A stretch of 64,000 bases of DNA from Bacteroides sp. (GTDB lineage Bacteria; Bacteroidota; Bacteroidia; Bacteroidales; Bacteroidaceae). Positions 25,353 to 34,314 of this stretch are shown here, one piece after another. The stretch spans positions 1 through 64,000 of the forward strand of contig JAFURM010000053.1 in assembly GCA_017471925.1 (NCBI GenBank), read 5' to 3'. Position numbers and translations under genes: made by a program. The notes under the pieces were generated by a model. It was not told the DNA's origin. It saw only the letters and a list, made by a program, of their open reading frames with translations, and made no database searches. Numbering within the stretch: the stretch's first letter is position 1; the number at the start of each line of letters is the position of its first letter.

Positions 25353-26396
25353 TCACTCCCATCTCTTCTTCCGGAAATAGAGATAGACCGCCACGGCAAT
25401 GGCAATCATCACTCCCCAGGCAAAGAGGTAACCATAGCGCCACTCCAGTTCGGGCATGTGACGGTAGTTCATTCCCCAAATGCCGGCCAGAAAGGTCAGT
25501 GGAATGAAGATTGTGGAGACCACTGTCAGTTGCTTCATGATGCTGTTCATACGCCGGTCGTTGTTGGAAAGGTAGAGGTCGGAGAGTGCCGAAATCATAT
25601 CGCGACACCCCTCCAACGTCTGCAGCACAAACTGCAGATGGTCATTCACATCGCTGAAGAAAGGACGGTTGGCCTTGTGCAGCAATGCGTTCTCGGCATG
25701 AAAGAGTTTGCCCACGTGCTCCTTCAATGGGAACACACTCTTCCGCATAAGCCGGAACATGCGCCGGTAGAGTTGAATCTCATCAATTCCCGGCGTGCCA
25801 TTTCCTTCAGAGGCCAGCAGACGCTCTTCCAGGTCTTCCAGTTCGTCCTCCATGCGCGAAATCAGTCCCATATACTCTGTCATCACACTGTTGAGCAACA
25901 CGCTGAGCAGGAAGTCCGTTTCGCGATGGCGGATTTTCAGCACGTTTTTCTCCACAGCCTTCTCCACCTCGTGCAGGAAGGCAGCCTCTCCCTCCACAAA
26001 GGTCAACAGGTAGTCCTTACCCTGCACAATCACCAGTTGCTTGGTTGCATAGGTCCGTTCCTCCGTCCGATAGAGCAGTTCCTTCAGGATGACAACGTTA
26101 TAGCCGTCATGCTCTTCTATCTTGGGCAGATGTTCGGCATTCAGGATATCCTGCACCGTCAGGAAATCCACCCCGAAATGGTTACACACCTGATGCACCG
26201 TCTCCGCATCCTGCAAGCCATGTACTTGCAGCCAATTGATGGCACCAGACTGCAGCAGCGGCTTTATGGCAGCCATGTCCCCTCCTTGGTGAAAGGTAGC
26301 ACCATCGGCATTGTAGCTACACAGGTACAGACGGGTGGCTATCTCGCTCTGTCCGGTGTAGTGCAACTCTTCATTTAACTGATTGTTTCTGATCAT
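25353..26396 (-). CDS. corA: CorA-family magnesium/cobalt transporter
   Basis: 347 residues. A long cytoplasmic funnel domain is followed by two C-terminal membrane helices. The signature GMN is in LAGIWGMNYRHMPELEW (about 305). The second helix is YLFAWGVMIAIAVAVYLYF, with a basic C-terminal tail KKRWE. It mediates Mg2+ (or Co2+/Ni2+) flux across the inner membrane as a pentamer. It lies 30 bp after thrC in the same direction, so it may share that transcript. Confidence 0.93.
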   Translation of the reverse strand: MIRNNQLNEELHYTGQSEIATRLYLCSYNADGATFHQGGDMAAIKPLLQSGAINWLQVHGLQDAETVHQVCNHFGVDFLTVQDILNAEHLPKIEEHDGYNVVILKELLYRTEERTYATKQLVIVQGKDYLLTFVEGEAAFLHEVEKAVEKNVLKIRHRETDFLLSVLLNSVMTEYMGLISRMEDELEDLEERLLASEGNGTPGIDEIQLYRRMFRLMRKSVFPLKEHVGKLFHAENALLHKANRPFFSDVNDHLQFVLQTLEGCRDMISALSDLYLSNNDRRMNSIMKQLTVVSTIFIPLTFLAGIWGMNYRHMPELEWRYGYLFAWGVMIAIAVAVYLYFRKKRWE

Positions 26397-26426
26397 AAGA
26401 ACAGGAAAAAGAGACGGGAACAGACG

Positions 26427-27752
26427 TCACACCGTCAGCAGATAGCGTTTGAAATCGGCAAACTCCTTCGTCATGGGAACACTCTGCTTTTCGCCACGCA
26501 TAAAGGCCTGCAACTTCTCGGGAATGGCGACAGGAGCACCGATAATACTCTCCACCGTATCCTTGAACTTGGCCGGATGGGCCGTCTCCAGGAAGATACC
26601 GGTTTCTCCGGGTTGCAAACCTTCCGCCAAAGCTCTATAACCGCATGCGCCGTGGGGGTCAAGCAGATAGTCATTTCCCTTCCACACCTGCTTCATCGTA
26701 TCGGCAATCTGCTCGTTCGTGTAGGTAGCACCGCTGATTTCGTCACAGATGGCATCATGACTATTTTTGTAGAGATCCAGCACACGGGCAAAGTTGCTGG
26801 GGTCGCCCACGTCCATGGCATTGGCAATCGTAGCCACCGACGGCCGCGGAGAATAGACACCCGTCTGCAGGTATTGATAGAAGATGTCATTGCGGTTATT
26901 GGCAGCGATGAAACGCTTCACGGGCAGGCCCATATGCTTGCCGAAGAGTCCGGCCGTAATGTTTCCGAAGTTTCCGCTGGGCACACAGATGACCGGCATG
27001 GCCTCTTCGCCCGTAACCGTGCGTCCACCCGTCAGTCGTTTCCACTGGGCATAGGCATAGAAATAGTAGAACGCCTGGGGCAGGAAACGGGCCACATTGA
27101 TGGAGTTGGCGCTGGTCAGCTGCAGATGTTCGTTCAGCTCCCGATCCATAAAGGCCGCCTTCACCAATGCCTGACAGTCATCAAAGGTTCCGTCCACCTC
27201 CAGGGCGGTGATGTTCTGGCCCAGCGTGGTGAACTGTTTCTCCTGAATCTCGCTGACTTTTCCTTTGGGATAGAGCACATAGACGTGAATCCCCTCCACA
27301 CCGAGGAAACCATTGGCCACGGCACTGCCCGTATCACCCGAAGTGGCCACAAGCACATTCAGCGACGCACTGCGACCGGAGGTCTTCACGAAGTGACCCA
27401 GCAGACGGGCCATGAAGCGTCCGCCTACATCCTTGAATGCCAGCGTGGGGCCGTGAAAGAGTTCCAGGGAGTAGATGTTGTCGCTGACTTTCACCAAGGG
27501 CACATCAAAACTCAGGGTGTCATAGACAATCTGTTTCAGGGTGTCGGCCGGAACATCCTCACCAAAGAATGCATCGGCCACCCGATAGGCGATTTCCTGA
27601 AAAGAGAGGTTCTCAATGGAATCATAGAACTCCTTGGGGAGCAGTTTGATGCTACGGGGCATGAACAGCCCCTTGTCGGCTGCCAGCCCCTTCACTACGG
27701 CCTCTTCGAGCGTAGCTTCAGAAGCCTGACGGTTGGTACTGTAGTATTTCAT
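26427..27752 (-). CDS. thrC: threonine synthase
   Basis: 441 residues. It converts O-phosphohomoserine to threonine with PLP. The PLP lysine is in LAFKDVGGRFMARLL (about 108-122). Other family features are the N-terminal STNRQ and LFMP, ATSGDTGSAVANGFLG, and SGNFGNITAGLFG. It is the last enzyme of the threonine pathway and the third gene of a thrA-apgM-like-thrC operon (10-bp gap). Confidence 0.95.
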   Translation of the reverse strand: MKYYSTNRQASEATLEEAVVKGLAADKGLFMPRSIKLLPKEFYDSIENLSFQEIAYRVADAFFGEDVPADTLKQIVYDTLSFDVPLVKVSDNIYSLELFHGPTLAFKDVGGRFMARLLGHFVKTSGRSASLNVLVATSGDTGSAVANGFLGVEGIHVYVLYPKGKVSEIQEKQFTTLGQNITALEVDGTFDDCQALVKAAFMDRELNEHLQLTSANSINVARFLPQAFYYFYAYAQWKRLTGGRTVTGEEAMPVICVPSGNFGNITAGLFGKHMGLPVKRFIAANNRNDIFYQYLQTGVYSPRPSVATIANAMDVGDPSNFARVLDLYKNSHDAICDEISGATYTNEQIADTMKQVWKGNDYLLDPHGACGYRALAEGLQPGETGIFLETAHPAKFKDTVESIIGAPVAIPEKLQAFMRGEKQSVPMTKEFADFKRYLLTV

Positions 27753-27762
27753 ATAGTGGATT

Positions 27763-29013
27763 TTAGTCTTTTAAGAATTCGTTGATAAACTCGTCTTCCT
27801 TCATCACGCCATAGCACCCCTCACAGGCGGCCACCTCGTCGAAGGTCTGCACGCCGTCCGGCTCAATACCGGGATGCCACATGAGGAAAGGTACGGGTTC
27901 GGCCGTATGCGTGCGATGCACACAGGGAGTGGGATGGTCAGGGAGCACGGCAATGGCCACCGGTTCCTTCCAATCCTTCACCGCTTCATAGATGGGACCT
28001 ACAGCACGGCTATCCAGATTTTCTATGGTTTTTATCTTCAAGGGGATGTTGCCCTCATGTCCGGCCTCATCGCTGGCTTCGATATGTAGGTAGACGAAAT
28101 CGTCGGTCTTCAAAGCCTCAAGGGCAGCCTTCACCTTGTTCTCATAATTGGTGTCATAGAGTCCCGTAGCCCCTTCCACCGTCAGACGACGCAAGCCGGC
28201 ATAATAGCCGATACCGTTAATGAGGTCCACCGCAGAAATGACGTCTCCTTGCTTCACCTGCGGGAACTTCTCGCTGAGCAGTTCCATCTGCGGACGATAG
28301 CCTCCGCCCCAAGGCCAGATGCTATTGGCCGGGTCCTTGCCCTCGCTGATGCGCTTCAGGTTTATCGGATGGGACTTCAGGAGTTCCTGTGACTTCAGGA
28401 TAAGGTCGTTAATCAGGTCGGCCGTCTCTTGCGGGGTAAGTCGTTCCTCCTCAGGCTGTTGCAGAGAATCCGTTGCTGTCGGTTTCACCAGCAACGGGCG
28501 GAAGGGTTGTCCGGGCACGTCATGAGGCGGCGTACACTCCAGATGTTTGTTGCCTCCCTTGATGACCAGCAGATGACGGTATTGCACGCCCGTATGGAAG
28601 TGTATCCGTTCACTGCCCAGATTCTCTTGCAGGAACTTCACCAGCACGTCGGCCTCTTCGGTGGTAATGTGACCGGCCGAATGGTTCTTGATTTTCTCAT
28701 CCGCGATGCAGATGATGTTGCAACGTAGGGCCAGTTCGTCCGGCTTCAGATCTATGCCGATGCTGGCCGCCTCCAAGGGACCGCGTCCTTCATAGACCTT
28801 GGGCAGATTATAGCCCAGGACCGACATGTTGGCCACCTCACTGCCGGGATGGAAGCCCGGTGCGACGGTGACGAGACGCCCGTTACGACCCATGCAGGCC
28901 AGTTTGTCCATGTAGGGGGTATGTGCAGCCTGCAGCAACGTCTTCCCCCCCAGGGATTCCACCGGCCAGTCGGCCATTCCGTCGCCAAGAATAATGATGT
29001 GTTTCATACCCAT
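27763..29013 (-). CDS. apgM-like phosphotransferase, probable homoserine kinase
   Basis: 416 residues of the archaeal-type cofactor-independent phosphoglycerate mutase family (alkaline phosphatase superfamily). Metal-site segments are LGDGMADWP (Asp near 9), HIEASDEAGHEG (about 320) and VLPDHPTPC (about 375). It lies directly between thrA and thrC, starting next to the thrA stop. No GHMP-type homoserine kinase is in the window. In Bacteroides thetaiotaomicron an apgM-like gene in the same place was assigned homoserine kinase function from mutant fitness data, as I recall. I therefore favour homoserine kinase over glycolytic mutase. The start may be the third codon (Met3, at 29007). Confidence 0.82.
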   Translation of the reverse strand: MGMKHIIILGDGMADWPVESLGGKTLLQAAHTPYMDKLACMGRNGRLVTVAPGFHPGSEVANMSVLGYNLPKVYEGRGPLEAASIGIDLKPDELALRCNIICIADEKIKNHSAGHITTEEADVLVKFLQENLGSERIHFHTGVQYRHLLVIKGGNKHLECTPPHDVPGQPFRPLLVKPTATDSLQQPEEERLTPQETADLINDLILKSQELLKSHPINLKRISEGKDPANSIWPWGGGYRPQMELLSEKFPQVKQGDVISAVDLINGIGYYAGLRRLTVEGATGLYDTNYENKVKAALEALKTDDFVYLHIEASDEAGHEGNIPLKIKTIENLDSRAVGPIYEAVKDWKEPVAIAVLPDHPTPCVHRTHTAEPVPFLMWHPGIEPDGVQTFDEVAACEGCYGVMKEDEFINEFLKD

Positions 29014-31446
29014 TTATACATTTGCAATACTCATGATGTCGGCAAAGACTCCGGCAGCCGTCACGTCGGCTCCTGCACCATAGCCCTGAATCATCATCGG
29101 GTATTTGTTATAACGTTCAGTTGTCAGCAGAATGATGTTGTTGCTGCCTTCCAGACCATAGAAGGGATGGCGGGCATCCACTTCCTGCAGCCCCACGGTG
29201 CCTTTCCCCTCTTCCAGGCGAGCCACAAAGCGCCAATGCTTGTTCTCGGCCTCAAGTACCTTGCGACGGGCTTCGAAGTCGGCATCCAGCCCGGGAATAC
29301 GCTCCCAAAACTCTTCCAACGAGCCTTGGAAGAAGGCATCGGGCACAAAGAGATGTTTCTCCACATCGCTCTGTTCCAGACGATAGCCGGCTTCACGGGC
29401 CAGGATGACCAGTTTGCGAATAACGTCTTTCCCGCTGAGGTCTATGCGCGGATCTGGCTCGGAGTAGCCCTCCTCCTTGGCCATGCGGATAGTCTGGCTG
29501 AAGGGGATGTCGGCACTGATTTTGTTGAAGATGAAGTTCAGCGTACCGCTCAGCACGGCCTCAATCTTCAGAATCTTGTCACCGCTGTGGATAAGGTCGT
29601 TGATGGTGTTGATGATGGGCAGTCCGGCACCCACATTGGTCTCGAAGAGGAACTTCACACCGCGTTGGCGGGCAATCTGCTTCAGTTCACGGTAGTTGTC
29701 ATATGCGGACGAAGCGGCAATCTTGTTGGCAGCCACCACCGAAACGTTGTGGTTCAGCAAATCCTTATAGAGTGCAGCCACGTCGGCACTGGCCGTACAA
29801 TCCACGAAGACCGAGTTGAAAATGTTCATGCCGATGATTTCGTCGCGCAGCGTCTCCACCGTGTTGGGCATTCCTTCCTTGTCCAACAGTTCCTTGTACT
29901 GGCTCAGGTTGATGCCTTCGCGTTTGAAGAGGGCCTTGCGTGTGTTGGCAATGCCCACCACGTTCAGCCGCAGGCCATTCTCCTGCATCAGTTTCTGGCG
30001 TTGGCTGTGAATCTGTTCTATCAGGCTGCCTCCCACAGTGCCCACTCCGCAGAGGAAGATGTTGAGCACCTGATATTCGGAGAGGAAGAAGGAGTCGTGA
30101 ATGACGTTGAGCGACTTGCGCAGCGATTTGCTGTCAATGACAAAGGAAATGTTGGTCTCCGACGCACCCTGCGCACAGGCTATGACGTTGATGCCGTTCC
30201 GTCCCAGCGTGCCGAAGAGTTTGCCGGCAATGCCGGGCGTGTGTTTCATGTTTTCACCAACGATGGCCACTGTGGCCAAATCTTTCTCGGCCGTGATGGG
30301 AGAGATTTCACCCATCTCTATCTCCTTGGCAAACTCTTCATTCAGCACATTGCAGGCCAGGTCGGCATCGGCATTGCGCACACCGATGGAGGTGGAGTTC
30401 TCAGAGGAGGCCTGTGACACAAGGAAGACGCTGATGCCGTTCTGTGCCAAGGCACGGAAGATGCGGTAGTTCACACCGATGACACCCACCATACCCAAAC
30501 CTTGCACCGTAATCAGACTGGTGTCGTTGATGGAGGAAATTCCCTTGATGGCCTTGCTTTGGGGGTCGGAGACTTCCTGTTTGATTATGGTGCCGGGAGC
30601 CTCGGGATTGAACGTGTTCTTGATGAGAATGGGAATGTTCTTGTGACACACAGGATAGATGGTAGGAGGATAGACCACCTTGGCACCGAAGTTGCACAGT
30701 TCCGTAGCCTCCACATAGCTCAGTTCGCTGATGGTATAGGCAGTGGAGATGACCCTGGGGTCAGCCGTCATGAAGCCGTCCACATCGGTCCATATCTCCA
30801 GCACGTCGGCATCCAGAGCCGCGGCCAGGATGGCTGCCGTATAGTCCGAACCGCCACGTCCCAGGTTGGTCACCTGACCGGTCACCTTGTCCGTAGAGAT
30901 GAAGCCCGGTACGAGGGAACGCCTCGGCATGGAGGCAAAGGTTTCGCGAATCAGTCGCCCAGTCAGTTCGGCATCGAGCACATGCTTGGCATGTTTCTTT
31001 TCGGTCTTGACGAACTGGCGCGAATCAAACCATTCGGCTCCCGTCAGACTGGCTGCAATAATGGACGACAGGCGTTCGCCATAGCTGACGATGGCATCGC
31101 TCGTCTTCTGTGACAGGTCTTTGATGAGGTAGACACCCTGGAAGATGTCTTTCAGTTCATTGAGCAGTTCGCCCACCCTGCGGAGCAGTTCCTGCTGTTC
31201 CGCTCCGGCCGGGATGACCTCCTTCACCATCTCTACGTGGCGATACACAATCTCGCGGAACTCGTTTTCATAGGCCGCATCACCGGCCGCAGCCATCTTG
31301 GAGGTGTTGATCAGTTTGTCGGTGATACCACCCAGGGCCGACACAACGACGATGACCGGTTCTTTCACGGCTTCCACAATGCGTTTCACGCTTAATATGC
31401 TGTTGGCGGTGCCTACTGACGTTCCGCCGAATTTCAATACTTTCAT
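29014..31446 (-). CDS. thrA: bifunctional aspartate kinase / homoserine dehydrogenase
   Basis: 810 residues, normal for the fused enzyme. Residues 1 to about 290 are aspartokinase (KFGGTSVGTANSI at the start, FISTDKVTGQVTNLGRGGSDYTA). About 310-460 are ACT regulatory domains (ITVQGLGMVGVIG, VAIVGENMKHTPG). About 463-810 are homoserine dehydrogenase (IFLCGVGTVGGSLI nucleotide-binding loop, VVAANKIAAS, EAVLSGTLNFIFN). It catalyses the first and third steps from aspartate and is probably feedback-inhibited by threonine through the ACT domains. Transcription is preceded by a Thr-rich leader peptide and an attenuator-like hairpin. Confidence 0.96.
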   Translation of the reverse strand: MKVLKFGGTSVGTANSILSVKRIVEAVKEPVIVVVSALGGITDKLINTSKMAAAGDAAYENEFREIVYRHVEMVKEVIPAGAEQQELLRRVGELLNELKDIFQGVYLIKDLSQKTSDAIVSYGERLSSIIAASLTGAEWFDSRQFVKTEKKHAKHVLDAELTGRLIRETFASMPRRSLVPGFISTDKVTGQVTNLGRGGSDYTAAILAAALDADVLEIWTDVDGFMTADPRVISTAYTISELSYVEATELCNFGAKVVYPPTIYPVCHKNIPILIKNTFNPEAPGTIIKQEVSDPQSKAIKGISSINDTSLITVQGLGMVGVIGVNYRIFRALAQNGISVFLVSQASSENSTSIGVRNADADLACNVLNEEFAKEIEMGEISPITAEKDLATVAIVGENMKHTPGIAGKLFGTLGRNGINVIACAQGASETNISFVIDSKSLRKSLNVIHDSFFLSEYQVLNIFLCGVGTVGGSLIEQIHSQRQKLMQENGLRLNVVGIANTRKALFKREGINLSQYKELLDKEGMPNTVETLRDEIIGMNIFNSVFVDCTASADVAALYKDLLNHNVSVVAANKIAASSAYDNYRELKQIARQRGVKFLFETNVGAGLPIINTINDLIHSGDKILKIEAVLSGTLNFIFNKISADIPFSQTIRMAKEEGYSEPDPRIDLSGKDVIRKLVILAREAGYRLEQSDVEKHLFVPDAFFQGSLEEFWERIPGLDADFEARRKVLEAENKHWRFVARLEEGKGTVGLQEVDARHPFYGLEGSNNIILLTTERYNKYPMMIQGYGAGADVTAAGVFADIMSIANV

Positions 31447-31492
31447 GAGTCTTATCTGTTTAAGTAATAAAAGGTGTCCTTTTTCTTATTCC

Positions 31493-31538
31493 AAAAAAAT
31501 TAGAACCAGCCGCCTTCTCCTTGCTGGGAAAAGCGGGC
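31493..31538 (-). terminator. attenuator hairpin before thrA
   Basis: On the minus strand CCAGC and GCTGG (forward 31523-31527 and 31506-31510) pair within a GC-rich region. A longer imperfect pairing (GCCCGCTTTTC with GAGAAGGCGGC) competes with it. A run of seven Us follows (forward A-run 31493-31499), about 47 nt before the thrA start. It lies 70-110 nt beyond the leader peptide stop, as expected of a transcription attenuator. Confidence 0.6.
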
Positions 31539-31605
31539 GTCCATGTCTCCAAAGAGAAAAAATTGCTGAAAAACAGTGTAACACGTAGAAACACAAATAC
31601 CATCC

Positions 31606-31668
31606 CTAACCCCGAGGGGTTGTGGTTGTCCACTGGGTGGTGACTGAATATAGAGTGTACCGGTTCAT
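31606..31668 (-). CDS. threonine operon leader peptide
   Basis: A 20-codon frame (ATG at 31668, TAG at 31606) encodes MNRYTLYSVTTQ followed by W, four consecutive Thr codons and PRG. Seven of 20 residues are threonine. It lies 20-30 nt after a -7 box, and upstream of a hairpin plus U-run that precedes thrA. It fits a ribosome-stalling leader that senses charged tRNA-Thr. The codons used are ACT, ACC and ACA. Confidence 0.75.
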   Translation of the reverse strand: MNRYTLYSVTTQWTTTTPRG

Positions 31669-31702
31669 GTCTTGGTTTCTATCGTTTGATGGATAAGTGC
31701 CG

Positions 31703-31710
31703 CAAAAGTA
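31703..31710 (-). promoter_or_regulatory. -7 box of the thr operon (TACTTTTG)
   Basis: It matches TAnnTTTG on the minus strand. Its distance to the leader ATG (31668) is about 35 bp. No TTG is present at the usual -33 distance, so it is a partial match. Confidence 0.5.
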
Positions 31711-31813
31711 ACAATAAAATCTTTCATTCTATCACATTTTCCCACTTTTTTGCGATAAAAAGAGAGAATAGACGCAAATCATGCCCTGAAAAGAGAGGTT
31801 TCATTGCTTTTAC

Positions 31814-31844
31814 TTGGCAGAATCATACATTTTGCATAGCTTTG
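31814..31844 (+). promoter_or_regulatory. promoter of the GH2 gene (TTG-N20-TAGCTTTG)
   Basis: TTG at 31814-31816, a 20-bp spacer, and TAGCTTTG at 31837-31844 give a full match to the Bacteroides -33/-7 promoter. The start codon at 31870 follows by 25 bp. Confidence 0.7.
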
Positions 31845-31869
31845 CAGCATAACCTTAAAGTCCATTGAC

Positions 31870-34275
31870 ATGACACAGATTTACCGCACTCTTGCCACAG
31901 TCATCGTGGTACTGGCCTACTTCTCAGCCACAGTGGCCCAATCGCGCCACACTCTTATCGACGACAATTGGATATTTGCCCGTGAAGGAGCGGCATGGCA
32001 GTCCGTAGACCTGCCCCACGACTGGAGCATACAAGGCATACCCGACATCAACGAGCCTTCCGGCAACGACGGCGGCTACTACCCCACCGGGAAGGCACAA
32101 TACAGCAAGACACTACAGCTGGCCGATATCCGCCCCGACCACCGCTATGCGCTCTACTTTGAAGGGGTCTACATGAATGCGGAGGTTATCGTCAACGGTA
32201 CCTCCACCGGTATCCAGCACTATGGCTACACCTCGTTCCTGCGCGATGTGACCTCCCTGTTGCACGAGGGCGACAACGAGATACTGGTCAACGTGGACAA
32301 TTCCCTGCAGAAGAACTGCCGTTGGTACAGCGGGTCGGGCATCTACCGCCACGTGTGGCTCATCGAGACGGCCGACGTGCACTTCAAGCATTGGGGTACC
32401 TTTGTCACCACCCCTACCGTGAAGGCCGAAGGGGAGAGCCAGGTCTGCGTGCAGACGGTCATTGCCAACGAGAGCAAGCGACAACGCACGCTTGAAGTAG
32501 ACATCCATATATATAATAAGGTGGACGGTTCCACTGTTACGGCCCGTCCTGTGGCTCAATATACGACAAGCATCACCGCTCCGGCAGGCGAAGAGGTGGA
32601 GCTGAAAGGAGTGATGGAGATTGGACAGGCCCGTCTGTGGAGTCCGGACACCCCTCATCTCTACGAAGCCACGCTCACCCTCACCGAAGGTGAAAAGGTC
32701 GTGGACCGGATTACCCAGGAGTTCGGCATACGCAGCATTGCTTTCACTGCCGAACAGGGGTTCCTGCTGAACGGACACCCCATTGAAATCAACGGCGGAT
32801 GCCTGCACCACGACAATGGTCTGCTGGGAGCTGCAGCCTTCGACCGCGCCGAGGTGCGCAAGGCCGAACTGATGAAAGCAGCCGGATTCAACGCGGTGCG
32901 CACCAGCCACAACCATCCTTCGGAGGCTTTCCTCACCGCATGCGACCGCATAGGTCTGCTGGTCATTGACGAAGCTTTCGACGGTTGGCGTACGGCCAAG
33001 AACACCCACGACTACTCCACACTGATAGATGAGCATTGGCGCGACGACCTCTCGGCCTTGGTGTTGCGTGACCGCAACCATCCCTCCATCTTCGCATGGA
33101 GCGTGGGCAACGAAGTCATCGAACGCAAGGAGATTCAGGTAGTCACCACCGCCCGCAAGCTGGCCCGTCTGTGTCGCCGACTCGACCCCACCCGTCCCGT
33201 CACCTCGGCTCTCTGCGCCTGGGACAGCGATTGGGAAATCTACGATCCGTTGGCCGAAGCCTTCGAAATCGTGGGATATAACTACATGATACACAAGCAT
33301 GCCGGCGACCATGAGCGCGACCCGCAGCGTGTGATGTATCAAAGCGAGTCCTATCCCCGTGAAGCGTTCCGCAACTGGGCCTACAGCGCCGACCACCCCT
33401 ATATTTTCGGTGACTTCGTTTGGACAGCCATCGACTATCAGGGCGAGAGCGGCATCGGCCGTTGGTATTACCAGGGCGAAAGCGAAGGCGAGCACTACCA
33501 CCGCAAACAGTTCCCCTGGCATGCGGCCTATTGCGGAGACATTGATCTGACGGGACTGCGCAAACCCATCTCCTACTATCGCGACCTGTTGTGGAATGCC
33601 GACCGTCCTCTCTACCTCTGCGTGAAGGAGCCTGACGGCTATTACGGCAAGGTGAAAGAGACCCAATGGAGCGTATGGCCCACCTTCGAAAGCTGGACCT
33701 GGCCCGGCCATGAGGGCAAACCCATAGAGGTGGAAATCTATTCCCGCTCGCCGCGTGTGCGCCTCTACCTGAACGACAACATCATGGCCGAGCTGCCCAC
33801 CACACGGGCTGAAGCCTACAAGGCCGTCGTCACACTGCCCTACACGCCCGGCGTCCTGCGTGCCGAAGCCATCGACGAACAAGGCCACAACATCCCCGCC
33901 ATGAACACGAGCCACAACACGCTGCGCACGGCCGGAGAGCCCTATGCCCTCCAAATCACCTCCGACCGCACCACCATCTCGGCCGACAATCAGGACCTCT
34001 CCTTCATCACCATTCAGGTGGTGGACAAGCACGGTGTGCCCTGCCCCAATGCCACGAACGAGCTGACCGTCAATCTCAAGGGACAAGGTTCTCTCGCCGC
34101 TTTGGGCAATGCCGACATCAAGGACATCGACTCCACCACAGACCACACCCACAACACCTGGAAAGGGCGTGCCCTCGCCGTGGTCCGCTCCTCCAAGCGC
34201 AGCGGTACCATCACGCTCACCGTCTCCTCCAAGGGACTGAAGAGCGGAAAAGTGGTGATAAGGACGAAGCGATAA
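31870..34275 (+). CDS. secreted GH2 beta-galactosidase-type enzyme
   Basis: 801 residues with a signal peptide (about 1-23, ending ATVAQS). The sugar-binding domain contains LPHDWSI and CRWYSGSGIYRHVWL, typical of this GH2 branch. Then come Ig-like and TIM-barrel domains, with acid/base Glu415 (SVGNEVIER) and nucleophile Glu493 (YQSESYPRE), followed by FVWTAIDYQGESGIG. The last about 200 residues are DUF4982/Big-type beta domains (YALQITSDRTTISADNQD). Periplasmic. Beta-galactosidase is the most common activity of this branch, but the substrate is not proven. It has its own promoter and is followed 39 bp later by a BatD-like gene, so both may be co-transcribed. No SusC/SusD pair is adjacent. 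Confidence 0.9.
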   Translation: MTQIYRTLATVIVVLAYFSATVAQSRHTLIDDNWIFAREGAAWQSVDLPHDWSIQGIPDINEPSGNDGGYYPTGKAQYSKTLQLADIRPDHRYALYFEGVYMNAEVIVNGTSTGIQHYGYTSFLRDVTSLLHEGDNEILVNVDNSLQKNCRWYSGSGIYRHVWLIETADVHFKHWGTFVTTPTVKAEGESQVCVQTVIANESKRQRTLEVDIHIYNKVDGSTVTARPVAQYTTSITAPAGEEVELKGVMEIGQARLWSPDTPHLYEATLTLTEGEKVVDRITQEFGIRSIAFTAEQGFLLNGHPIEINGGCLHHDNGLLGAAAFDRAEVRKAELMKAAGFNAVRTSHNHPSEAFLTACDRIGLLVIDEAFDGWRTAKNTHDYSTLIDEHWRDDLSALVLRDRNHPSIFAWSVGNEVIERKEIQVVTTARKLARLCRRLDPTRPVTSALCAWDSDWEIYDPLAEAFEIVGYNYMIHKHAGDHERDPQRVMYQSESYPREAFRNWAYSADHPYIFGDFVWTAIDYQGESGIGRWYYQGESEGEHYHRKQFPWHAAYCGDIDLTGLRKPISYYRDLLWNADRPLYLCVKEPDGYYGKVKETQWSVWPTFESWTWPGHEGKPIEVEIYSRSPRVRLYLNDNIMAELPTTRAEAYKAVVTLPYTPGVLRAEAIDEQGHNIPAMNTSHNTLRTAGEPYALQITSDRTTISADNQDLSFITIQVVDKHGVPCPNATNELTVNLKGQGSLAALGNADIKDIDSTTDHTHNTWKGRALAVVRSSKRSGTITLTVSSKGLKSGKVVIRTKR

Positions 34276-34314
34276 CCCCACACCCACCAAGATTCATCAA
34301 CCAACCTCATACCC

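Noticed and set aside
32113-34290. 725-codon minus-strand open frame
   Set aside because: Antisense to the GH2 gene at 31870, with no domain features.
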